A DNA stretch of 12,219 nucleotides from Bryobacteraceae bacterium (GTDB taxonomy: Bacteria; Acidobacteriota; Terriglobia; Bryobacterales; Bryobacteraceae): contig JAICMB010000046.1 in NCBI GenBank assembly GCA_025929455.1, positions 1-12,219 of the forward strand, given 5' to 3'. A program made the position numbers and the translations under genes. Below are positions 1 to 7,409 of this stretch, piece by piece (positions within the stretch are counted from its first letter, which is position 1; the number at the start of each line of letters is the position of its first letter). The notes under the pieces were generated by a model, which saw nothing but the letters and a program-made list of their open reading frames with translations, had not been told where the DNA came from and did not search any database.

Positions 1-2796
1 GAGGGAGAGGAAATCCTGATAGGCGCTTTTGGCCCGGGTGATGTCGCGCGAGACGACGTATGCTCTGCCCAGTTGCAAATGCGCCAGAGCGCCTACAGGA
101 TCGGCCAGGACGATGCCGCGATGAGTGAGAACTTTTTGAAATTCGGCTGCTGCCTCTTGGCCGCGTCCTGCCGCAAGGTAGGCCTCGCCGCGCACATAGG
201 CGGGATAGAGGCCTCCAAACCTGGCATGGAACGCCGTACCCGGCATCGCGAGGTCGTATGGAACCGCCCGTTGGAGTAGCTCGACCGCGTCCGACGGCGA
301 CCGATGGGCAAGTGCGGAAAGAGCGTGCAGCGTGGGAAGATACTCGAATTGCACTGGCGTATCTTCCGGGAAACGCTCCTCGAGGTCGGCGGCGAGCCTC
401 TGGGACTCCGAAGATTCGCCGGACAGCGCCAGCGCAAACGCGGCGGCGTACTCGACATCGCGGCCTTTTGCAAGCCGCAGTGCCGCCCGGGCGCGCTCCT
501 TCGCCGCTGCCAGATTCCCGGAATGCGCTTCGCACACCGCCTCAGCGGCCATGTAGATCGCGGCGGTCTCACGCTTGCCGGCCTGCTGTGCCAGCGCGAT
601 CGCGCGTTCCCACATGGTTCGTGCCTGCCGCATTCGTCCGGAACGGGCGAGCACCAGAGCCTGATGGTGCGACATCCAGTCCTCCGCGTGTTCTTCGGGA
701 GCGCGAGCAACTTCGCGGTCCATTCCCGCCTGGTCGCCCTTTAGAAACGCGAGGTAGTAACGGAGGACCAGAAAATCCGGGATTTCCATCTTGCGCTCCG
801 CCGCTCGCTGCAAGGCCGCCGCGGCCTGTGGGAACCGGCCGAGGTAAAGATTGTGGAGGGCAACACCTCCATACGGGAATGGGATGTCCGGATCGAGCCG
901 TATGGCCTTTTCAGACGCTTGAATCCCCCTTTCGTATCGGCCGGTGCCAAATGCGACCCAACCCGCGATAATGCCGGGGGCGTAAGCATCGCGAGGATAC
1001 GTCTGCGCCCACGATTCGAGAGTCTGCAACTCCTTCTGCAGATTTCCGGTGACCTCGCGGTCGTAGAGCATCAGGATGTAGCGCCGCTCCCAATCGCTGA
1101 CGCGATCCCGAAACCCGTAGGCTATGCGGACTTCCGCAGCGCCCAGGTCGGTTTGCCCCATGTTCCACGACATAAAGCCGAGATCGGCATGCGCCATCGC
1201 GAATTGCGGATCGATGGCGATGGCCCGCTGGAGATGCGGGATCGCTGCCGGACCGCCACCGGCGTACAGGGCGATTTTTGCCGCACTGTACGCTTGCAGC
1301 GCTTCGAGCGACGGCGTGGTTGCCTGCTCGAGCGGCGTGGAGTGCTCTTGAATGGTGGCCCGCGATTCGCCCAGCCGAGTCCGGATTTGAATGGCGATTC
1401 GGCTCAGTGCACCGAGGACCCTTTCTTTGCTTTCCGTCTGCGCCTGTTCTTCGGCGAGGACCTCGCCGGTCTGGCATTTGCGGGCCCTGAGCCACAAAAC
1501 GTACTGGCTGCCGAGGCCTGCGATGGAGCCTTCGAGAACTGCGGTGCCGGCGGTTCGCTCGCAGACCTCGCGGGAGACCTCCCGAGTGAGCCGCGCCTCC
1601 GGCGGCCGGCCCATGAAGCGCAGGACGTTCTGAATTTGCTGGTCCGAAACGAGAGTGAGGAATGGGGACTGTTCCAGTTGCACCGTCAGCCCCTGCCGAA
1701 GCGTCTGGTCAAAGACCGGATCGCCGGTCTTGTTTTCGAAATCTCCCACAACCACCGTGTCCTTTGCCGTGAGTTTCGGCGGCCGGTGGAAGAAAAAGTA
1801 GCCCGTCGCGGCGGCCAGCAGCAGAACCGCCGCGGCGACGCCCACGTATGCCCGGCGGTTCACCGGCTGGACTGCCGCAAGTTCCTGCTGCAGTTCGGCG
1901 GCGGACTGCCACCTTTGCGCCGGGTCTCGTTTCAGACACCGGTCTACGATCCTCTCCAGCTTTCGAGGCCTGATGCGTTTCTGGTACGACGAGCCAACTC
2001 GCGCGCCGGTCAACATTTCGTAGAGCACGCAGCCGAATGAGTAGATATCCGAGCGTGCATCCGCCGGTTTGCCGTCCTTTTGCTCCGGCGCCATGTACGC
2101 GGGCGTGCCCACGATCATGTGGCTGGCGGTGATGGTTTCGTCAAGGCCCATGCGCGCCAATCCGAAATCCAGAACTTTTACGACGGATTTCCCGGCCATG
2201 ATGTTGCCGGGCTTGAGATCGCGGTGAATAATGGCTTTGCCGTGGGCTTCCGCCAACGCCGCCGCGATCTGAGAAGCGTAGAGCAGCACGGTTTGAATGG
2301 GGAGCGGTCCCTTTTTGAGCCGTGCCGCGAGCGTCTCCCCCTCCACCAGTTCCATGACCAGGTAGTTGGGACCGACGTCGTGAAGGGTGCAGATATTGGG
2401 ATGATTGAGCGCCGAAATGGCGCGCGCCTCTCGCTCAAAGCGGGAGCTGAACTGCTCGCGAGTGATTTTGATGGCGACGGCGCGGCCTAAACGCGTGTCT
2501 ACTGCCCGAAACACCTCTCCCATGCCGCCTTCGCCGAGTTTGCTTTCGATGCGGTACGGGCCGAGGCAAGCCCCCACCGATACGGACGTGACGGTCGCAT
2601 CGCCCAGCAGTTCCGTGACGTTCTGGATCGCAGGCCGATCCAGGAACTCACCGCCGGTGCGCTTTTCGAAAAGCGATTCCAGTTCGCGGCGCAATTCGGG
2701 ATCTGTCCGAGCGAAGAGTGCGGCGCGCTCGCCGGCAGTGGCCTCGCGAGCGGCGTGATATAGCTCTTCGATCTGACGGAAACGCTCGGGGGTCAT
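1..2796 (-). CDS. Transmembrane serine/threonine protein kinase with TolB-like and TPR regions (3' end off window)
   Basis: The frame is open from the ATG at 2796-2794 to the left edge, 932 codons with no stop; I checked it codon by codon. It is a Pkn2/PknB-type (Hanks) kinase that phosphorylates Ser/Thr on proteins. An ~80-residue N-terminal leader precedes the kinase domain. The glycine loop GEGGMG is at 88-93, the ATP-binding Lys at 110 (AIKI), HRDLKPGN at 191-198 with catalytic Asp193, DFG at 210-212 and APE at 236-238, so it looks catalytically intact. One membrane helix lies at about 318-337. A TolB-like module begins near 346 ([15 protein letters not shown]) and a TPR-rich region runs from about 495 to the edge. 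The kinase should face the cytoplasm and the TPR part the periplasm. This layout is common in Acidobacteriota. From the family's usual ending I expect only a few tens of residues beyond the edge. The substrate is unknown. It is divergent from the histidine kinase gene. Confidence 0.95.
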   Translation of the reverse strand, partial: MTPERFRQIEELYHAAREATAGERAALFARTDPELRRELESLFEKRTGGEFLDRPAIQNVTELLGDATVTSVSVGACLGPYRIESKLGEGGMGEVFRAVDTRLGRAVAIKITREQFSSRFEREARAISALNHPNICTLHDVGPNYLVMELVEGETLAARLKKGPLPIQTVLLYASQIAAALAEAHGKAIIHRDLKPGNIMAGKSVVKVLDFGLARMGLDETITASHMIVGTPAYMAPEQKDGKPADARSDIYSFGCVLYEMLTGARVGSSYQKRIRPRKLERIVDRCLKRDPAQRWQSAAELQQELAAVQPVNRRAYVGVAAAVLLLAAATGYFFFHRPPKLTAKDTVVVGDFENKTGDPVFDQTLRQGLTVQLEQSPFLTLVSDQQIQNVLRFMGRPPEARLTREVSREVCERTAGTAVLEGSIAGLGSQYVLWLRARKCQTGEVLAEEQAQTESKERVLGALSRIAIQIRTRLGESRATIQEHSTPLEQATTPSLEALQAYSAAKIALYAGGGPAAIPHLQRAIAIDPQFAMAHADLGFMSWNMGQTDLGAAEVRIAYGFRDRVSDWERRYILMLYDREVTGNLQKELQTLESWAQTYPRDAYAPGIIAGWVAFGTGRYERGIQASEKAIRLDPDIPFPYGGVALHNLYLGRFPQAAAALQRAAERKMEIPDFLVLRYYLAFLKGDQAGMDREVARAPEEHAEDWMSHHQALVLARSGRMRQARTMWERAIALAQQAGKRETAAIYMAAEAVCEAHSGNLAAAKERARAALRLAKGRDVEYAAAFALALSGESSESQRLAADLEERFPEDTPVQFEYLPTLHALSALAHRSPSDAVELLQRAVPYDLAMPGTAFHARFGGLYPAYVRGEAYLAAGRGQEAAAEFQKVLTHRGIVLADPVGALAHLQLGRAYVVSRDITRAKSAYQDFLSL

Positions 2797-2820
2797 ACTT
2801 ACTGTCCCGATGGCTTTCCT

Positions 2821-2826
2821 ATTGTA
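2821..2826 (-). promoter_or_regulatory. Candidate -10 element for the Ser/Thr kinase
   Basis: Read on the minus strand this is TACAAT, a 4/6 match to TATAAT, ending 24 bases before the kinase ATG. The hexamer 17 bases further upstream (TGGCTA) is a poor -35 match. There is no strong Shine-Dalgarno just before the ATG, only GGGACAG at -8 to -14. This is prediction from spacing and base match alone. Confidence 0.35.
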
Positions 2827-2853
2827 TGGTCTAATTCGCGCATTAGCCAGGAT

Positions 2854-2874
2854 GCTCAGACAGCTCAGACAGCT
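2854..2874. repeat. Tandem 9-bp direct repeat, two copies plus a partial third
   Basis: GCTCAGACA occurs at 2854-2862 and again at 2863-2871, followed by GCT (2872-2874). It lies about 60-80 bases upstream of the kinase ATG, just upstream of its candidate promoter. It could be a direct-repeat binding site or simple slippage; the sequence alone cannot decide. Confidence 0.6.
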
Positions 2875-3010
2875 TGCGTCGAACGCGATGGCTGCTCGAC
2901 TGATTCGAAGCGACTGTGCGGCCGCCGCTGAGGTGCACGTCCTGTAGCGTGTGTCGGACCCGGCTCGAATGTGCGCGCCCACAGTCGGGCTCCCGTAGTT
3001 ACAACAGCTT

Positions 3011-3036
3011 ACAGAGCCGCGACGGTTAGGGAGCTG
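3011..3036. repeat. Stretch resembling a dispersed bacterial intergenic repeat
   Basis: Read on the minus strand, 3011-3034 gives GCTCCCTAACCG followed by TCGCGGCTCTGT. This closely resembles a short GC-rich sequence (CGCTCCCTnACnG-TCGCGGCTC) that I remember recurring between genes in Acidobacteriota and Planctomycetes. Only one copy is visible here, so its status as a repeat rests on memory, not on this sequence. A 6-bp inverted match, GCTCCC (2989-2994) to GGGAGC (3029-3034), lies nearby. Confidence 0.4.
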
Positions 3037-3100
3037 GACTGCGGTCGGGGATCGCGGTGCACTGAAATCGCGGCCCGTCGTATGCGCGGAGCACGTCGTA

Positions 3101-3118
3101 TTTGGAGGCGAATCCAAA
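3101..3118. other. Small hairpin with 6-bp stem
   Basis: TTTGGA (3101-3106) pairs with TCCAAA (3113-3118) around the six-base loop GGCGAA. The stem is short and has no U-tract, so it is not a convincing terminator. It lies about 145 bases upstream of the histidine kinase start. Confidence 0.3.
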
Positions 3119-3248
3119 ATCCGGGCGCTCGCGCGTCGCAATCCTTGCAGCCACCCACACCATCGTCGCTGCTACACACAATTGAGTCGGCCGCGAGCGC
3201 CGGCCGTGCTTGAATAAAAGCGCGGACGCGACCGCAGCCGTGTCCTTG

Positions 3249-3254
3249 TAAACT
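3249..3254 (+). promoter_or_regulatory. Weak -10-like hexamer beside the histidine kinase start
   Basis: TAAACT (a 4/6 match to TATAAT) ends six bases before the TTG start at 3261. If used, transcription would begin at or very near the start codon, giving a leaderless message. I found no good -35 hexamer at the usual distance, so this is weak. Confidence 0.2.
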
Positions 3255-3260
3255 GAGTCT

Positions 3261-4526
3261 TTGACGCTTCCGGTTTCGGCTCGCGGCGGTTTCGCGCGCT
3301 ATCTACGCCCGGAGGATGCGGTCTGGGTCCTTCTGTTTGTCGCGCTGGCGATCCTCGGTCCCGACCGTACCCCCACCGCCATTGCGTTTCTCTGCGCGCT
3401 GGGGCTGTTTCAATTCATCGAGCCGAAGGTTCCGTTCTTCGCGACGGGGCCTGGTACCGTCTGGGCATTTGCGATTAAGCTCGCGCTAGCGTACCTGCTG
3501 ATCGCCTGGACGGACGGCATCGCGAGCAGCTATTTCTGGGCGCTGCTGTTGCCGGTGGTTTCCGGCGCGACCGCGTTCGAATTTCTAGGAACGCTGATCG
3601 CCGCTCTGCTCGCGTGCGCCGCGTATCTGTCTTTTCTCGCGTTCCTCATGCCCGGCCAGTACATTCCCGTCGACCAGCAGCGCGAACTCGCCCTGCGCGT
3701 ACTGGTGTTCCCGGTCGTCGGCTTTCTGACGCACCGCGTCGCGCAGGCTGCGCGCGAGCAGGCGCGCATGCACCAGGCCACCGCGCAGCAACTCGCTGAA
3801 GCCAACCGCAGCTTGCAGGAAGCAGAAGCCGCCGTGCGCCGCTCGGACCGCCTCGCCGCGCTAGGTCAGCTTTCTGCCGGACTCGCCCACGAACTACGCA
3901 ACCCGCTCGGCACCATGAAAGCGTCGGCGGAGCTGCTCTCCAACAATCTCGCGAACCCCGCCGCGCCGAACCCGGAGCTCGCGCAGGAACTGGCCGGCTT
4001 CATCGGCGAAGAGGTGGACCGCACTAACTCGCTGATCACCCGCTTCCTCGACTTCGCGCGCCCGCTCGCGGTGCGCCCGGAGCGTGCCGACATCACACAG
4101 GTGATCGACCGCGCCGTCACGCAAGTCGAGAACCACCGCCCGCCATTCGACGTCTCCATTTACAAAAACTACCCGCCCGGATTGCGCCCGTTTCCCTTCG
4201 ATGCCGAGCTGATGGAGCGCGTCATCTACAATCTGGTAGTGAACGCGGCCCAGGCCAGTCCGCCCCGCAGCGTCGTGACCGTGAAAGTGCGCGAACTCGA
4301 CGACAACGTGGAAATATCGGTAATAGACAGCGGAGCGGGCATCGATCCGGCACACATGGAGAACATCTTCAATCCGTTTTTCACGACCAAGCCTGCGGGC
4401 GTCGGCCTGGGCCTCGCGATTGTGTCGAAGATTATCGATGAGCACGGCGGCCGCGTGACGGTGGAGAGCGGACTCGGCCACGGCAGCATTTTCCGCATCT
4501 ATCTTCCAAGCGGGGAGAACCGCTAG
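3261..4526 (+). CDS. Membrane sensor histidine kinase (HisKA/HATPase, NtrB/AtoS-like)
   Basis: 421 residues. The N-terminal ~160 residues hold about five or six hydrophobic segments (roughly 20-38, 40-53, 64-84, 86-103, 108-130, 142-160) with no large periplasmic loop, so the signal is probably sensed in or at the membrane. A charged, likely coiled-coil linker spans about 162-195. HisKA follows with the phospho-acceptor His210 in LSAGLAHELRNP. The ATPase domain shows the N box around N324/N328, the G1 box DSGAG (356-360), NPFFTTK (371-377) and the G2 box GVGLGLAI (380-387). All catalytic boxes are present. The TTG at 3261 is the first possible start after an in-frame TAA at 3249, and I see no ATG or GTG before the first membrane segment. 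It has only a weak GAG just upstream, so the start is somewhat uncertain. The cognate regulator follows with a one-base overlap. Confidence 0.93.
   Translation: MTLPVSARGGFARYLRPEDAVWVLLFVALAILGPDRTPTAIAFLCALGLFQFIEPKVPFFATGPGTVWAFAIKLALAYLLIAWTDGIASSYFWALLLPVVSGATAFEFLGTLIAALLACAAYLSFLAFLMPGQYIPVDQQRELALRVLVFPVVGFLTHRVAQAAREQARMHQATAQQLAEANRSLQEAEAAVRRSDRLAALGQLSAGLAHELRNPLGTMKASAELLSNNLANPAAPNPELAQELAGFIGEEVDRTNSLITRFLDFARPLAVRPERADITQVIDRAVTQVENHRPPFDVSIYKNYPPGLRPFPFDAELMERVIYNLVVNAAQASPPRSVVTVKVRELDDNVEISVIDSGAGIDPAHMENIFNPFFTTKPAGVGLGLAIVSKIIDEHGGRVTVESGLGHGSIFRIYLPSGENR
4512..4517 (+). promoter_or_regulatory. Ribosome binding site for the response regulator, inside the histidine kinase end
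   Basis: GGGGAG lies eight bases before the GTG at 4526 and within the last codons of the histidine kinase. Together with the TAGTG stop/start overlap it supports the GTG start and translational coupling. Confidence 0.7.
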
Positions 4527-5875
4527 TGCCCGTCATTCTGGTCGTCGAGGATGAAGAGAAACTGCGGCGCGTCATCGAACTGCAACTGCGCGGCGCGGGA
4601 TTCGAAGTCTTGACCGCCGCGACGGCGGAACAAGGGCTGCAGCTTGCCGACCGTGCCGACCTGGTGCTTACCGATGTCCGTTTGCCGGGTATGAGCGGCC
4701 TGGAACTGATGGCCGCACTGAAACGGCAGAACTCGGTTGCGCCCGTCATCGTCATGACCGCGTTCGGCACCGTCGAGAACGCGGTAGAGGCCATGAAGGC
4801 CGGCGCGGCGGACTATCTGCCGAAACCGTTCTCGCTCGATCACTTGATGACGGTCGTTAATAAGGCGCTCGAAATGCGCGCGCTGCGAGATGAGAACCGC
4901 AAGCTGCGGCAGGAACTGGGCGCGCGCTACGAGCTCGACAGCATCGTGGGACGCAGTCCGGCGATGCAAGAAGTGTTCGAGACGGTGCTGCGCGTGGCGC
5001 CCACGCGTGCGACGGTGCTGCTATGCGGCGAGAGCGGTGTCGGCAAAGACGTGATCGCGCGCGCGATCCATCAGCATTCGCCGCGCGCGGGCAAGCCGTT
5101 CGTGAAGATCAATTGCACGGCGCTGCCGGAAAATCTGATGGAGAGTGAGCTGTTTGGCTACGAGAAGGGCGCGTTCACAGGAGCGAACACGAGTAAACTC
5201 GGCAAGTTCGAACAGGCCGACACTGGCACGGTATTCCTCGACGAGATCGGCGATGTCCCGCCTCCGGTGCAAGTAAAGCTGCTTCGCATCCTGCAGGAGC
5301 GCGAGTTCGAGCGGCTGGGCAGCAACAAGACGCGACACATCGACGTGCGCGTGCTCGCTGCCACCAATGTCGACCTGCGCGCCGCGCTTGAAGAAGGCCG
5401 CTTCCGCGAAGACCTGTACTATCGCCTCAACGTGCTGCCCATCAACATTCCGCCGCTGCGCGATCGCAGAGAGGACATCCCCTATTTGGCGAACCACTTC
5501 CTGCACAAGCTGGTGCGCGAAACAGGCGGCCAGGCCGAGAGCATCTCGCCGGCCGCGATGGACAAGCTCATGCAATACAGCTGGCCCGGCAATGTCCGCG
5601 AGCTCGAGAACGTGATCGAGCGCAGCGTGGTACTGGCACGCGGGCAGGTGCTCGAAGTTGACGACATTCGCCTGGATACCGCCCCGCGCTCGCGTACGGC
5701 AACAACCGAAGCGACGTTCCTGCCGGAAGGAATGACGCTCGACGAATATGAAAAATCCATCCTGCGCGAGGCGCTGCAGCGCGCCAACGGCAACAAGAGC
5801 CTGGCCGCGCGCATGTTGGGGTTGACGCGCAATGCACTTCGCTACCGTCTCACGCAAATCGGAATCGAGTCGTAG
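4526..5875 (+). CDS. NtrC-family sigma-54-dependent response regulator
   Basis: 449 residues, the usual length for the family. The receiver domain (about 1-115) has the acidic pocket at E8-D9-E10, phospho-acceptor Asp50 ([10 protein letters not shown]), Thr78 and Lys100 (LPKPF). The AAA+ central domain (about 138-370) has Walker A GESGVGKD (168-175), the sigma-54-contacting GAFTGA (215-220), Walker B VFLDEIG (236-242) and [10 protein letters not shown] (351-360). A Fis-type helix-turn-helix lies at about 411-443 ([20 protein letters not shown]). It should bind enhancer sites and use ATP to open sigma-54 promoters when phosphorylated by the kinase encoded just before it. The GTG start overlaps the kinase stop by one base (TAGTG), which indicates one operon and equal production. 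I saw no clear sigma-54 promoter (TGGCAC-N5-TTGC) in the intergenic parts of this window, so its targets may lie elsewhere. Confidence 0.96.
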   Translation: MPVILVVEDEEKLRRVIELQLRGAGFEVLTAATAEQGLQLADRADLVLTDVRLPGMSGLELMAALKRQNSVAPVIVMTAFGTVENAVEAMKAGAADYLPKPFSLDHLMTVVNKALEMRALRDENRKLRQELGARYELDSIVGRSPAMQEVFETVLRVAPTRATVLLCGESGVGKDVIARAIHQHSPRAGKPFVKINCTALPENLMESELFGYEKGAFTGANTSKLGKFEQADTGTVFLDEIGDVPPPVQVKLLRILQEREFERLGSNKTRHIDVRVLAATNVDLRAALEEGRFREDLYYRLNVLPINIPPLRDRREDIPYLANHFLHKLVRETGGQAESISPAAMDKLMQYSWPGNVRELENVIERSVVLARGQVLEVDDIRLDTAPRSRTATTEATFLPEGMTLDEYEKSILREALQRANGNKSLAARMLGLTRNALRYRLTQIGIES

Positions 5876-5884
5876 GTGTGGGTC

Positions 5885-5985
5885 GGACGTACACGTCTGC
5901 GCCGGACCTGCAGGTGCGGCTGGCCGGGATTGTACAAGTCCGCCCAGAACGTGCGTGGACGCCCGCAGCAGGTCCGGAGACCTGC
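5885..5985. repeat. Array of five small, regularly spaced palindromes
   Basis: Five imperfect or perfect dyads follow one another in the spacer before the glycosyltransferase gene. They are GGACGT-AC-ACGTCT (5885-5898), CCGGACCT-GC-AGGTGCGG (5902-5919, with a perfect ACCTGCAGGT core), TTGTACAA flanked by GG/CC (around 5930-5937), ACG-TG-CGT (5949-5956, weakest), and GCAGGTC-CGGA-GACCTGC (5968-5985, a perfect 7-bp stem). Their centres fall near 5891, 5910, 5933, 5952 and 5976, so spacing alternates about 19 and 23-24 bases. CCGGACCTGC (5902-5911) also has its exact reverse complement at 5968-5977. This resembles a compound intergenic palindromic repeat element; only one copy is visible here. 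Confidence 0.6.
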
Positions 5986-6003
5986 CCCACATGACAACGC
6001 CCC

Positions 6004-6007
6004 AGGA
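6004..6007 (+). promoter_or_regulatory. Ribosome binding site choosing the glycosyltransferase start
   Basis: AGGA lies nine bases before the GTG at 6017. It favours that start over the in-frame GTG at 5876, which would add 47 Arg-rich residues encoded by the palindrome array ahead of the first membrane segment. Confidence 0.6.
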
Positions 6008-6016
6008 CACCGTAGT

Positions 6017-7378
6017 GTGACCGCGCCACTCCGGCGCGCCGCACTCCTCGTGTCCTGTTGCGGCGCGCTGTATTTACTTTATTTTTTCGGCCTCGCGCGC
6101 GCCGGCATGCTCGGACCGGACGAGCCGCGCTACGCCGCGATCGGGCGCGAGATGGCGCGCTCCGGCGATTGGATTACACCCCGGCTGTTCGGCTCGCCGT
6201 GGTTCGAAAAACCGGCGCTGCTGTATTGGATGACGGGCATCGGGTTCGAACTGGGGCTCGGTGACGACCTCGCTCCGCGGGTGCCGGTAGCGATCGCGTC
6301 GGTCGCGTTTTTGGTTTTCTTTTTCGCGCTAATGCGGCGTGAATGGAACACGCGCGCGGCCTGGTTTGCAAGCGCCGTACTGGCGACGTCGGCCGGGTGG
6401 CTGGCCTTCAGCCGCGTGGCCGTTACGGATTTGCCGATGACCGCGGCATTCTCGGCGGCCATGCTGCTCACCATGTCCGGAGCGGCGCCGATTGCCGCGG
6501 GCATTCTGCTCGGTATCGCCGTCCTCGCAAAAGGTCTAGTGCCGGTCGTCTTGTTTATCCCGGCGCTTTGGTATTGGCGAAGGCGGCCGCTTGATCTCTT
6601 CATAGTCGCGATTGCGGCAGTTGCCGTGGCGCTGCCGTGGTATGCGCTGGTGACGCTGCGCAACGGCCCGGCGTTCCTCCAGGAGTTCTTCGTCAAGCAT
6701 CACTTCGCGCGCTTCGCCACACCCGCGCTGCAGCATGTACAGCCGTTCTGGTTTTACGTGCCGGTGCTGCTGGGGCTTTTGTACCCCTGGACACCCGCGC
6801 TGGCGCTCATCACCGGCCGCAAGCTCTATCGCGATCGCCGCGCAGGTTTTCTGCTTCTATGGGCGGCGTTCGCGCTGGTCTTTTTCTCGGCTGCGGAAAA
6901 CAAGCTGCCCGGCTACATTTTGCCGATGCTGCCGCCCGTAGCGGTGCTGATCGGCGTTGCACTCGCGCGTGCGCGCACGGCGGCCGTTGTGCTCGCATGC
7001 TGTGCGGCGTTGTTGTGGATGGTCCCGGTGATCGCGGCCGCATTGCCGCGGGCGCTAACGACTGGCGCAACACACACCCGCCCTGCATGGTTCACTTGGG
7101 AATCGATACCGGCGCTCGCACTCGCCGCGATCGTCTTCTTCGTCGCACGTCGCGGACGCGTAGGAACTGCGTTCGGGTTAACCACGGCTTCGGCGATACT
7201 CGCTGTTGCGATGCTGGTTTGGCAAACGTACCCCGTGCTGGACCACATGGTTTCCGCGCGCGGGTTCTGGCGAGCACGGGGCAGGAACGAAACTAACCTG
7301 TGCGTAGACAGCCCCAATCGCCGCTGGCGCTACGGCCTGGATTACTACGCCAATCGCATCGTGCCCAATTGCCCATAA
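6017..7378 (+). CDS. ArnT/PMT-like membrane glycosyltransferase (dolichyl/undecaprenyl-phosphate sugar dependent)
   Basis: 453 residues from the GTG at 6017. It is a multi-pass GT-C fold protein of the ArnT/PMT_2 (GT83/GT39-like) group. These enzymes move a sugar from a polyprenyl-phosphate carrier to lipid A, protein or another acceptor on the outer face of the inner membrane. After the first membrane segment comes the hallmark acidic motif DEPRYA (35-40), then DWITPRLFG and FEKPALLYW (from about 51 and 63), and TDLPMTA in a later loop. The rest is about ten further hydrophobic segments with short loops, including PGYILPMLPP-type sequence. A reading 47 codons longer from 5876 is open, but its extra part is low-complexity Arg/Gly-rich and falls in the palindrome array, so I prefer 6017. 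It follows the response regulator on the same strand and may be co-transcribed. The acceptor and donor sugar cannot be told from sequence. Confidence 0.88.
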   Translation: MTAPLRRAALLVSCCGALYLLYFFGLARAGMLGPDEPRYAAIGREMARSGDWITPRLFGSPWFEKPALLYWMTGIGFELGLGDDLAPRVPVAIASVAFLVFFFALMRREWNTRAAWFASAVLATSAGWLAFSRVAVTDLPMTAAFSAAMLLTMSGAAPIAAGILLGIAVLAKGLVPVVLFIPALWYWRRRPLDLFIVAIAAVAVALPWYALVTLRNGPAFLQEFFVKHHFARFATPALQHVQPFWFYVPVLLGLLYPWTPALALITGRKLYRDRRAGFLLLWAAFALVFFSAAENKLPGYILPMLPPVAVLIGVALARARTAAVVLACCAALLWMVPVIAAALPRALTTGATHTRPAWFTWESIPALALAAIVFFVARRGRVGTAFGLTTASAILAVAMLVWQTYPVLDHMVSARGFWRARGRNETNLCVDSPNRRWRYGLDYYANRIVPNCP

Positions 7379-7382
7379 AACC

Positions 7383-7392
7383 GCGGCGCCGC
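7383..7392. other. Perfect 10-bp GC palindrome between the glycosyltransferase and AsmA-like genes
   Basis: GCGGCGCCGC sits in the 31-base gap between two co-directional genes. It has no loop and no T-tract, so it is not a standard terminator. It may be chance in GC-rich DNA. Confidence 0.3.
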
Positions 7393-7409
7393 AGAGGCGT
7401 CTACAGAGT

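Larger units (their letters stand above)
2797..3260. other. 464-bp divergent intergenic region, no supported gene
   Basis: This stretch separates the minus-strand Ser/Thr kinase from the plus-strand histidine kinase and should hold both promoters. I see a TACAAT on the minus strand (2821-2826), a tandem 9-mer (2854-2874), a dispersed-repeat-like stretch (3011-3036), a small hairpin (3101-3118) and a weak -10-like hexamer next to the histidine kinase start. The only plus-strand frame of note (2971-3213, 80 codons) is Arg/Ala-rich with no recognisable domain, so I do not call it a gene. I found no tRNA-like fold and no rho-independent terminator. Confidence 0.7.

Noticed and set aside
853..2040. 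Plus-strand open frame of 395 codons
   Set aside because: It lies fully antisense to the Ser/Thr kinase TPR, TolB-like and membrane-proximal region. Its translation shows no domain, and long antisense frames are expected in GC-rich genes.
2971..3213. 80-codon plus-strand frame in the divergent intergenic region
   Set aside because: The predicted protein is Arg/Ala-rich with no domain or good ribosome binding site, and it includes the repeat-like stretch. Composition alone explains it.
3894..4481. 195-codon minus-strand frame
   Set aside because: It is antisense to the HisKA/HATPase part of the histidine kinase, which carries every expected motif on the plus strand.
5021..6010. Minus-strand open frame of 329 codons
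   Set aside because: It is antisense to the NtrC-type regulator, whose motifs are all intact. The translation shows no recognisable family and runs across the palindrome array.
5832..6020. 62-codon plus-strand frame overlapping the regulator end and the spacer
   Set aside because: Its first third re-reads the regulator's helix-turn-helix in another frame and the rest is the palindrome array. There is no independent support as a gene.
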